Positions 1-10,187 of a DNA stretch of 64,000 bases are shown one piece after another; the first letter of the stretch is position 1, and each line of letters begins with the position of its first letter. Location of the stretch: contig JAUGWO010000046.1 of NCBI GenBank assembly GCA_049724395.1, positions 186,001 through 250,000 of the forward strand. Reading direction: 5' to 3'. Made by a program: the position numbers and the translations under genes. Source of the stretch: Spongospora subterranea f. sp. subterranea (lineage: Eukaryota > Endomyxa: Phytomyxea > Phytomyxea > Plasmodiophorida). The notes under the pieces were generated by a model, which saw nothing but the letters and a program-made list of their open reading frames with translations, was not told the DNA's origin and did no database searches.

Positions 1-1
1 C

Positions 2-282
2 GAGGACGATCATCATGGACATCACGATCACGATGATGATGACGATGACGATGATGAAGACGACGATGACCGTAAGGAATCAAGAGCGATGGGGTCTGAT
101 CGTGTCTGATGACGATATGTTGTTGTTTGTGGGCAGATGAACATCATGGACACCATGGCGATTATGGACACCATTCACACCATGGCGATCATGAACACCA
201 TGGGGGACATCACGGTGACGACGATCACGAAGATCATCACGAACATCACGACGATCATCATAGCCATCATCGCCACCATTAA
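2..282 (+). CDS. His/Asp-rich C-terminal part of an unidentified protein (5' end outside window)
   Basis: Reading from base 2, the frame encodes His, Gly and a long Asp/Glu run up to base 71. A GT-AG intron (72-136) is then removed, and the second exon (137-282) continues in phase as dense HH, HHG and DHEHH motifs to a TAA stop. The exact phase match across the intron, with the same composition on both sides, argues that this is coding and not a simple DNA repeat. His/Asp-rich tails and loops of this kind are known in metal transporters (ZIP, CDF) and metal chaperones, where they bind Zn, Ni or Cu. No membrane segment or fold is visible in this fragment, so the parent protein cannot be named. 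The out-of-phase Met-rich reading of 137-397 is only a shadow. Confidence 0.6.
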
Positions 283-350
283 ACTGCATCAGCAGCGGGC
301 GGTCCTTCCCTCAATAAACTATTTCCCTCTCGAATCGCTCTCGTCGTACA

Positions 351-1931
351 TCAGCCGTTATAGCCTTTATGGCCGGTTCGTGGCGGTTTCTGTCTAACCC
401 ATAGGTCAGTCTTAACCCCAGCCGTTATCGGATAATCCTGGCGGAAATCCCCATCGACATCATCATCGCGCTGCGATTCCCTGACCGGGACCCGATCGTG
501 TCCTTTAGGATCGCCTCTATTGCCATCACCATACGTTAATCGCTGGAACGGTAGCGCCATCGGATCAGGTCGTGGCGCCATATCCTCAAATAGCTCATCG
601 CCATCGGTAAATGACGGATCCGAGTTCCTTCTGATCCCCGGTAGGCGATGCCGATCCAATATCGGCTGCGGTCGGCTATCGATCTTGTAGCGAACCTTGG
701 TCGTCGCCCGACGATGACGGCGCAATCGTCCATGGGGATCTATCGCCATCGAGTAGTGGGACGTTCGCAGATCGTGGAAATCCTTCTTCTTCTTCGGCTC
801 CTTCGACAGCGATGATGCGATGGCGCGGCTCGAGCCGGTGGCGATAATCGGCCGATCATCAGGCCTGTCATCCAGATAGACAGGAACCGACTGCTCGAAA
901 TCGCGCCGATCGCCTTTGAACACATTCTCTGGTGAATCCACCCTTAGTCCATATTCCTCGTCTCTGAAAATCGCCACCACAATCGACGGTCAATACCTGA
1001 TAAACTCAACCTGGATGGAATTGCGGAAATCCTACCGAAATCGTTGCTCTCTTGCCTGCTCGTGCAGCTTCCTTCTGGCTCGGGCATAGAACGCCCCGGC
1101 CATAGCCAGAATGGCGAACAGGATGGCGAAGACGATGGCGTAAACAATAGCGGTCTGATCAGTACCCGATGATGGTGTAGACTGTTCAGGTGTCGTATAT
1201 GATGAATATGGGTCGATATTCAGGCAATCTGGCAACGATATATAGTGGTATGGGGTACCGGACAGATTCAACGCTAGCGCCAGCATTGGAGTCCGCCCCG
1301 GTCCCATCCCATTCAATATGCGTTTACCGTTCTGGATCAGAACAATGAACGACCCGTTCCGCCGATCGACACCCCCGTCGTCGATCACCGGTGTTCTCGC
1401 TGGTAATCCCAGTTCCTGACGATATAGCGCCATCAGGTCGGCATCGGACACGTCGGTGTTCCAGTCGGCGAAATCGTAGTTCCACAGCGCGACGATCTGA
1501 GACGCTTTCCGGGCGTCGTCGACTTGATTGGCGACGCTGGTGAGATCGGGAGGGCGTCTGAGAACGGGATGATATCCGATCACCTTGATCAGCTGCTGTT
1601 GGCAATAGACCTGATCAACGGATTGAGCTCGGCAAGCGATCGTGTGCCCGTTGGCGATCATCTGTCGCAACATCTGCTGTCGCGAATCGCTCGTCACGAA
1701 CTGACTCGACTCCACGAAAAACGTCGCTGAGACGTTGAACGACTGCAATATGGAGAGGATCTGGGGTGTCCATTCGTTAGGACCACCGTCAACGGTCAAG
1801 GAGATCACACGATCGGTTGAACGGCCGTTGGCGCAATCGTAGGCCGGTTCGAGGGCCGATTGGTCAGCGGTGATGGCGATGATGGTGGCGGTGATTACGA
1901 TCCCGATGGCGATCGTGTCCCTGACGATCAT
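351..1931 (-). CDS. Polysaccharide deacetylase-like (NodB fold) membrane protein, motifs degenerate
   Basis: Exons run from 1931 to 1036 and from 963 to 351, with a 72-nt intron, giving 502 aa. An N-terminal hydrophobic signal (residues about 5-22) precedes a NodB-homology domain: TVDGGP stands where chitin deacetylases have TFDDGP, SATFFVES follows, then RRPPDL (family RPPYG) and the DFADWNTD block (family D-DW). A single membrane span near residue 265-285 is followed by a basic, Arg/Asp-rich tail of about 210 aa. The second Asp of motif 1 is Gly, and the metal-binding His pair of motif 2 (family H-S/T-x-x-H) is not recognisable, so the protein may be catalytically inactive. Known family members deacetylate chitin or other N-acetyl polysaccharides at the cell surface. 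A role in cell-wall binding or a pseudoenzyme role is inference. Confidence 0.75.
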
Positions 1932-2436
1932 GAGGTATTATATCGTGGGGGTGCCGCGGTGGCGATCCTCTTGGGGGATGGCGATAGGGAATATGGGTTG
2001 AGAGATTATTATGGGGGAATGGGCCCAATCGCTGACTCCATTGATGTGATCGTTATCCTGTCCTTGATTGTGTGTGTAATCTGGTGATCATGTTATTTAT
2101 CATGGCACGCGCGTCTATATATTCAATATATCCCCAATATTATCTCCCTATCCATATATGATCATCACTATATGATCAACACCAGTTTATCCCAACATCA
2201 CTCCGCTCTATTATTTCAGAACCCCATTGGTCGCTGCTCCCCCTAGATATACCAACATCACAATCACAAAGGGGTTCAAACCCGTCATCTGGCTGAGTAT
2301 TGTCGATGGCCCGGACACATTCTAGCTTTGGACCTAATTCGCCCAACTTTATAAAAATATGATCTAAAACCCCCCAAGGGTCAATCCATTGGCCGAATAG
2401 GTCTTTAAACTGTTTTAGAACGGGTCCAGATCACGA
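1932..2436. other. Intergenic, no gene seen
   Basis: About 500 bases lie between the deacetylase-like start and the 3' end of the coiled-coil gene. They are AT-richer than the flanking exons and contain ATATAT-type stretches near 2115-2175. The short open frames here lack family similarity. The region probably holds the promoter of the deacetylase-like gene. Confidence 0.4.
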
Positions 2437-5400
2437 TCAGGTGTCTGGAATCACCGGTCGCCGTCTATTGGATAACGGTGTCCCCATCATCGATAATGAC
2501 GTCGACGGCCCATGGGCCAGGAACACATTATCGGCCTGAACCGCCGCCTGGACCGGTATCGCTCCTGATCGCCCCGTCAACGACGGCAATCGGATCAGGG
2601 ACGACGACGATGGCCCTGACTCAGCTGAATCCGGTTTCTGTGTCCCTTTGAACTGTACGAGGGCCAATGGCGCTACGATGGCGGCGATATCCCCAGTCGT
2701 CCCATCACTGGATACCATCGCGTCGCTCGTTGACGATGAATATTTGAGGGGCTGGGCGCGTTTCCGCCGATGAGATCGCGACCAGAACCGATCGACGAAC
2801 GCTAATCCGGGCGGATCGGTCTGAGATTCGATCGCAACCGTTGATGGCGATTGGGTAAACGGGTGTAATAGCGACGATAGATCGCGGGATGCGATTTCGG
2901 TCTGTTCGGCTGGATTGGGCGCCGTTATTATCACCTGAGTTTGTGTTCCCGATGATACAGTGTCCGGTCGCGTCGCTATCTGTAATTGATCATGATAAGC
3001 GGACGATGCGAATCGATCGGCTCGTGCTTGACTATCCGTCATCGTCTCCTGCATTTTCAGCTCCAGGCTCTGGTTTGCAGCCAGAACCGAATCCAGACGC
3101 AATTGCAGTGATAATCGCTCGCCCTCCATTACCTGATGCCAACACCATATCTCAATCTGGAACCGGTGGTCAATTTAATGGGGCACATCAACGCGTACTT
3201 GCGATTGTTTAGCCCAAGATTCGATGTTGGCGCTATTTGTTTTGACCTGGTGTTTGAGGTCCAAAGAGATTTTTGAGCATTGCTGAACGCGAACGACGAG
3301 CAGGCGCTCAAGCTCGGTCTCGACGGCACTGGCGGCGGTGATCTGATCAGTGAGTTGGGCGATCTGTTGGGCGTGTAATTGGGTGATGTTGTCAATGGCC
3401 TGGTATCGCGCCTCCCTCTCTTGATCAACCTGTTCTTGGACCTGATGAAGAGCTGTCGCCGCATCAGTCCTAATTTTAAATATAAATCCCCAATATATGT
3501 TGTTCAAGCCGTGCAGTTCCAGTAAACGAAACAGAACCAAATGAGTTGTTAAGGAGCTGACCTCAATAAGGTATATTCTGTCTGGAGTTGATCATATGAT
3601 GATCTGGATTGCGATATTGTCTGTTTAAGGTCGTCAACCTGCCGCAATAATCTCGTATTGGTGTCGATGGCCATGACCAAATCCTGTCTCGCCAATACCA
3701 ATCGTGTCGACTCCGCCTCCTTCTGTCCACTCAGCACATCCATCTCCCCCTGAACTCGTCGCATTTCTTGTTCCCCGACCTGCCCACAATAATCGTTTAT
3801 CCTGTTCCGATCGCGATCAACCCAGTCCATGATTCTACCTACCCGAACCTGTTCCACCAAACCCGCAATCTGCGAGTTCCTGGCCATAATCTGATTATTG
3901 ACCTGTGCGATATCCTGTTGAAGTATCTGTTCCCCTTTCTTCAGTATCGCCATCATCTCGGCGTACTCATCGCGCTGAACGGCCACCGACCTGATCTCAT
4001 ATCGTAGCTGGCTACAGTCTTTAAAGTGTTGGGCCAGCGTCATCTTCAGCTGTTCTTTCCCCTCGCCCACCAAGCTCACCAGGGTCTGCACCCGATTCTC
4101 CAGTTCCGATCGCTCTCGATCAAGTCGGTCGGCCAACTGTCTCGTATCCACCAACCGGTGATGTTCTTCTCGCGATCGGCGTAGATCATCGGCGCGGCAC
4201 CGTCTGATATTAAACAGGTCTTCCCCCATTCGTAAAAATTCTTTTCTCATCTGATCGCATTGTCGGGTTCGCTCGCCCAACTCCCCAGATATCTGCTCCT
4301 TCTCTTCGTTGAGTGCCCTGGTCAAATCGGACAGTTCATGGAACTGTCGCCCAACATCTGACAATTTCGCGTTCGTTGACGCTAGTTCGGTGGTTTTTGC
4401 GTTCAATTCGACGGTCAGCGAATTGACCGATGATTGAAGGCAAACCTCAGATCTGGACAACGTGTCGATCATGTCAGTTAATACTGAACATTTCTGTTAT
4501 CGTCACCTCAGACCCTGGACAGAAATGCGATTAGGAACCAACATTCTACCTGTTCTAGTGGTTTCCTCAGACTAATCTCCATCTCCAATCGCGACCTGTT
4601 CTGGTCATGGTCATGGCGTAATATGGCCATCTCCTGGTCCCTGGCCAGTACCTGCACCTGCATATCGCCGATCGTGCCGGTCAGTGTCCGATTGCTATCG
4701 CTGGCGCTCTGCAGTGATCGCGCCAGCTCGGCCACCCGCTCTTCCAGGTTCCGCTTCTCCCCGCTCAGCCGATTGTTTGAGAACTCCAGCTCCATTAGAC
4801 GCTTCTCATTCCCAGCGATTACCTCCTCACACTTCTTTCTGAATCACCCCCATCAATACAATTCCACGACAGAAAAGAGCGTTTGAGACCTTCGCGCAAC
4901 GACAGCGTTGACCTGCGCGTCGCTCTCCGTTTTGTCTTTGCGCATCCGGTTCAGGTCGATTTCCATCTGTGACATTCTCTCCTGCCATGTAACTATCCTA
5001 TTGGCCAGATCGGCATTGGCGATTTGCCCTTCTGCTATGGTCGCCCTGTCGACAATTGCTGCTGCCTTCTGATCCATTATTATCTGTCAAAACGGACAAC
5101 AGATCACCATCGTTTGCCAAACTGCTAAACAATATTCCCTACCTGTTCTAATGACGATTTTTCTAAAGATTGTCTCGATATGACATCGTTCAGCGATTGC
5201 AGTTTCTGTGCAAACTCGGTTTTGGTTTGTTCGGTCATTGCCGTCATTCTCTGTTGCCGTTCATGGAACTCCTGAAACTGTTCCTGCAAGTCGTCCCGTA
5301 ACTCGCCGACGACATCCTTGGCCTTGACCAGAACAAACCTATCCGCGATGATCCAGTACGCCTTCCAGAATCGCCTGACGATATCGTGGGAGTTCTGCGA

Positions 5401-5909
5401 TCCCTGAGCTATATCGCCCATCAGTTCCTGCAGACCACTACTGTAAACGAACAACGTCCTGTAGAATCGATCAACATTATTCTCCGATAGCCCAGCCTGA
5501 ATTAGATGGGTTCTCGAGATTCCCAATCGGTCCAGGGCCTTGCGGTCGGTCGTGTACGGTTTGGCGTGTTGGGCAGGTGGCGCTAGCGGCGTCGGCAACA
5601 GCGCGTCTATTCGATCACTGAGCTCGATCAAAGGGTCTTTGCCGATTCTATCGTTGATCCAGCACTCAACGGTCTGGCGTGGATCAGATCGGTATTGATG
5701 CAATGACAGCAGATTGCTATGATCTAACGAAGCGTCGGAATCACCAAACTCGCGAACAGGCGGCAATTCCTCTGAAAATATCAATTTTAGATGAACACCT
5801 CAGATTGCGATAGATGATCACTTTGTTTAGAGCTGAACCACTTTCCAATCAAGGCGGATGCTCCATTGGGGCGGCGATGATCGGTTCGGCCCGGAATAAT
5901 GCTCTGCAT
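2437..5909 (-). CDS. Long coiled-coil protein, function unknown
   Basis: Seven exons (5909-5822, 5771-5143, 5083-4890, 4838-4550, 4493-3562, 3469-3199, 3132-2437) join in frame to 1032 aa; introns are 50-92 nt. The N-terminal 230 residues are partly globular (a region containing GISRTHLIQAGLSENNVDRF, and a Trp/Tyr-rich block RRFWKAYWIIADRF). Residues of roughly 240-780 are almost pure heptad coiled coil rich in Glu, Gln, Arg and Leu. The last 200 residues are Ser/Pro-rich and probably disordered. The first exon and its start (ATG at 5909) are less sure, because the splice donor is GTGATC. Proteins like this are often centrosomal, flagellar or Golgi-tether scaffolds, but no diagnostic domain lets me choose. 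Confidence 0.7.
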
Positions 5910-6018
5910 TATATGGGGTTGATAGCGAACGGCATCAGTGATAGGGGGTGGTCAGGAAAATATCGTGTGAAGATATCGTCGGAAAGGTACTGTATGATAT
6001 AGAACAATGATTTACGGC

Positions 6019-6980
6019 TTAGGTTGAACGGCTCTCGCTTCCTTCGATTGCGACCTGTGAACTCTTGAGAGCATCATCTCCGGCGAAATGAGAATCTTGG
6101 CCCTCTTCTTTGGCTGGTTTAGGATTATCGGCCCCATCGTCGCTGACCTTCTTGGACTTCTTCTTCGGCAGTAAATACCAGAGGGTTAGATCACCGTCGT
6201 GGCTTAGACCTGAAGCTTTCGTCCTGAATTCGTCAATGGTAATGGTCGACGACTGCGGTTTATCGAGCTTCTTGTAGTAGAGTTCAGCTATACCCTGGCC
6301 TGATAATATTGACCATTCTGGTGGAAGTAGACGGGTTTGCCTTAACAGGCTTATCGGGGTGAAATGCCCTGTTCTCAGCATTCTGTCGAGAAGATCAACG
6401 AACTGATCAAACGATATCGATCCCATGCCCGGTTGAACAGCTCTCCACGCCAAATCGACCGTCTGAATTGGCTCTGATTCATTTATAAGCATCGAAACTC
6501 CCACAGCGGCTTCAGCAATTTCCAGCTTCTCGGCAGTCGTGGGCGAATTGCGAAACATGCAAAGCATATCCCAGGATTGTGCTTCAGTGTTTGGGCAAGA
6601 TGCAACAAACAAGTCACCTAGATCGTCAGGCCTTATACCATTAGGGAACTGCTGCAACCGATCCTGTATCGCCCGAGCTAAATAGCGCATTGATTCCATG
6701 TAGATTGTTATAAAATATCGATATATAAAATACCTGAATCAATGGATAGTTTACTGCGAGATGCTAAATCCTCCAGCTCTTGTCTTCGAGCAGAGACCAG
6801 CTCGGTGCTGGCATCATTCAATGCTGCAGTCTTGCGGCGATCCCGCACGATATAATAGCCGATTGGCGCTGACAGACCAAGCAGAACGTGCCAGAACTGT
6901 AATCTGGGCCATTTGCTGGATGATGTTGGTGCTGCAGCTGCTGCAATTGATAATGTACGCCTCATAATCATCTTAATCAA
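6019..6980 (-). CDS. Membrane-anchored protein of unknown function
   Basis: Two exons (6980-6734, 6677-6019) with a 56-nt intron give 301 aa. The N-terminus is basic and Ala/Ser-rich, followed by one hydrophobic segment (about residues 29-45, WHVLLGLSAPIGYYIV) and a positive RDRRK stop. This arrangement suits a mitochondrial-targeting or signal-anchor sequence. The remainder is soluble and helical, with two stretches resembling degenerate EF-hand helices (GSISFDQFVDLLDRML and TITIDEFRTKA). A Lys-rich patch KKKSKK and an acidic Ser-rich tail end the protein. The start could be any of three Met codons in the first six residues. I do not recognise the family. Confidence 0.65.
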
Positions 6981-7566
6981 TGCGGGTCCGTACAGAGATT
7001 AACAGTCCTTGGGCCACGAGGCAGACAGCATTATTTGACACCAGCGGGTTATTCATGCACGTGCGTTGTCGTGGGCATCGTACATGGGTAGGTTTCGATG
7101 ATCTGATCTGCCTCAAGCGGATCGTTGTCAATAATGACCAATCAAATAAACCCAGCTAGAAACACTCCCCTTTTGACGAATCTGAACCTTTTCATATCCC
7201 ATTTGATGAAGTCCCATATATATATATCGCGCTGGTCATACGATTGTTTTCAGATGTGATTTGGGTTTCAGGAACGCGAACACCTCCCCAGATGTGTTAA
7301 ATAGAAAATGGGGTCGCAGCCCTCTCTATGTCACAATCATACCTATTACCCTATACCAGTGGTATCATGATTGACATGACATGTACCAGTATAACCGTTA
7401 GAAGATGGTGGTATATTGTGACAGGGTAACGTTACCATCTCAGTCTATATCTCTCTCTCTCATAATATCCGAATCAATTTTCTCGTTCGCAATTTCCTGA
7501 TAATAATTGCAAATTGTTCTCGTCAAGAACGTATTCACGTCTTCGGGGATCGCTTTGACAGGATTG
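6981..7566. other. Intergenic region between divergent genes
   Basis: About 585 bases separate two divergently transcribed genes (membrane-anchored protein and EF-hand/CorA copy A), so both promoters must lie here. ATATATATAT occurs near 7218 and a CT-repeat near 7451-7460 just upstream of the CorA gene. No open frame with family similarity is seen. Confidence 0.4.
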
Positions 7567-9896
7567 ATGTCGTCTGAGGCACCTTCCGTCTCCAAAACAA
7601 CCGATGTTGTAGTCGAAATGTCGCCCTCGAATCAATCCAAATATGGGTCCGACACGTGGTTCGGGATTGGTAAGATCAGCAACCATATCTGGAAAGAGCT
7701 GTCGCTATGTGCATATCCCATTCTGCTTGAGACTGCTTCTGGAGTTGAGCCACAGATGTTCGACGTGACGCTGGATAGCTGCACACATCTCTGTCAAGCG
7801 TTTGACACCACAGCCGACGGACGAGTTTCTCGGGCCGAGCTAACAATGGGTCTAGAATCCAAAGGATTTTCTAGTCTGGATGCTTGCCAATCATATCAAG
7901 AGCTAATCGACATTTTAGAAGTTATCAATGCCGGAGCTCAGGTTGTCACTCCTGAACAATTGAGTTGGATACTTCAACGAGTTAAACTCGAAAAGTTGGC
8001 GAACTCTGCATTTTTCGACATCAAAAGCTACGACAATGAGTGCAACTGTTTCAAAAACTCTCCGCTAACAAGTTTCATATACAATCCACGCGAGTCCATC
8101 TCTGCCGATATTTTGACAGTATCAGACCAGCGGAACTTCTTTTTAAAAGATGAGCACCACACCAATTCGTTCAGCAGCAAGGGTATGCATTACATGATAA
8201 CCTCTATAATTGAAATTTAATCAGCAACATTAGCCTCAGTGCACTGGATTGCGTTCTCCGACGTGGTTGGTTTAGATGGCGATTTGAGTAGGTGTTCTGT
8301 TGCTCAAAAGAACCGAAGAATTGTTCTTATGCTTTGCCTGAGGTTTCGGCTACACCCGCTCTCTCTTGACCGTGTTCTGAATTTGGATTGGGGAAACACC
8401 GAAACGGTATTTGGTTGGCTTGTTCTCCTGTGTCGTTTCTCAGCTGTATATAGATATATATTCGGTCGTTTTGATTTCTTAATTCTACCTGTTTACCGTT
8501 TGACCAAACTGTCGCGACAGTCAATGGATATCTGTGAAAGAAGAACCAAAACTACACACTCACATCTTACGCGGCATGAATCTGGCCCTCGGCCTGTACC
8601 ATTTGTTGAGATAGAACAATGTCAGGTTGCAATCTGGAATGATCGCATCAGATGGAACGAACTGATTCATGTCCAAGTAAGTAGTGAGAATATTAATGTT
8701 GCACCTGGGTCTCATAGTTCGAGCAGTCAAAATGGATTTCAGCAAATCTTCGAATTCATAGTAACGAGTTTGATAACGGCAAATCGCCGTCGATGTGGAA
8801 AGACGCATCTGCAGAGCCCATATTTAGTGGTGTTACTGGCCAACTTGAGGCTAACTACTCGATGTTAAGGCGTGGCAACAGTGATTGGCTTCAATTCGCA
8901 AGTATATTCAAATAGAATTTTGTGAAGAGTTAACTAAGTTTCCTTTAGTCTTTGAGGCAATCGCAAAAGATCTTGCTAATGTCGTCAATGCACTTCGAAG
9001 CCTCATAGAATTCCATCAAGTTATGCTTCGATTTGTATCCAAACGCATCATTAAACCGCATATTCTCAGGATCTACTTCACACTGAGGAGTCCCATTATG
9101 CGACAAATAATATGAAGATGATCATCGCCCTTAATGACGATTTAGGTCGAGATACTCTGAGTTGCGATAATGGTTAATTAACAGTTCGACTGTGAGTACA
9201 GAGAATCTAAAGCGAAAAATCCGCCCTTTGCGAAGAATTGTCAGAGGCTTAGCGGACGATCCAGAACGCAACGGAAGCATCAGGTAATTCTGCATAGGAA
9301 GCCCGTAGCAATCCTGAGTGTTTTGTCAGGCGTTATTTGGCAGATTGTACGATAATTGTCTCAGCGCAGATGTCTCCGCGTTTGCAGTACTGACTCTTAG
9401 CTAACTGTATAGGTGATGAAGATATCAACAATTCGCTGCTGGACATGGAACAAATGAGTGTACAATGCGATTCGTTAAAGAATGAGGTTCGCACATACAA
9501 GGACACCCGAACAAATACAATGCTATTCATATTATCGGTAGGCTGGTGCAAATCCTCCCCGATGACCCATTTGTCTCAGGCTAGTTTCAGATGGTTACAA
9601 CTCTGTTCATCCCTGCCCAATTTATAACGGTATACATCGCATCGCCAAGAGTTCTTCGGAACGTTAATATGGCTTCAGGGTTTATATGGAATGAATTTTT
9701 ACGACGTTGATCACCAGCAATCATCGATCCCAGAGCTGACTTGGTAGTCTGATGCGCCTCTCCATTCCGTGTCAATTCTCACCTGTAGTATAGGCGATAT
9801 GGTTATGCATATTTCTGGTGCTTAATTTTGTTGATTATTGCTGGTACACTGTTGTTGTTCAAGAAGATGAAGATGTTTCCCAGGTTAAAGAGGTGA
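7567..9896 (+). CDS. EF-hand + CorA-type Mg2+ transporter, copy A
   Basis: Eleven exons (7567-8182, 8240-8676, 8727-8901, 8949-9019, 9070-9145, 9202-9283, 9330-9346, 9413-9537, 9591-9629, 9679-9743, 9794-9896) join in frame to 601 aa. The N-terminal part carries one canonical EF-hand loop (FDTTADGRVSRAE). The CorA domain follows, with the family's RLHPLSLDRVLN block, a coiled basic region, the first membrane helix (TLFIPAQF) ending in the signature GLYGMNF, and a second helix ending in basic residues. CorA proteins are pentameric Mg2+/divalent-cation channels of plasma or organelle membranes; an EF-hand suggests Ca2+ control, which is inference. One exon is only 17 nt. The stretch at about 8405-8450, an intron in copy B, is open here and may be retained. 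The neighbour downstream is a paralogue in the same orientation, 290 bp away. Confidence 0.85.
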
Positions 9897-10187
9897 TGTG
9901 ATTTTCTCAGCTCGCCCGCACTGAGATTAATGTCGAAAAATTCAACTGTCGTGATTATATATGCGAAGAATAAACTGTCGATCTACCTGACAGTGAGCAA
10001 GATTCGCTTGGGATACATTCTGGTCAATATGAGTGATGGTCTGGTTTTGGTCAACTGTAACTGCATGTAATCAAGTGTACTGTAGTCAGGTGTATTTGGT
10101 CTGGGAGTTGAGCGCGTTTGTCGGAACTGGTACATATGTACTGTGTTGGCAAACTGTGGGAATGGACCAGAAATATATATATGCGGT

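Noticed and set aside
137-397. Met/Ile-rich open frame on the plus strand
   Set aside because: It is the out-of-phase reading of the His/Asp-rich exon; the spliced in-phase reading explains the sequence and stops at 282.
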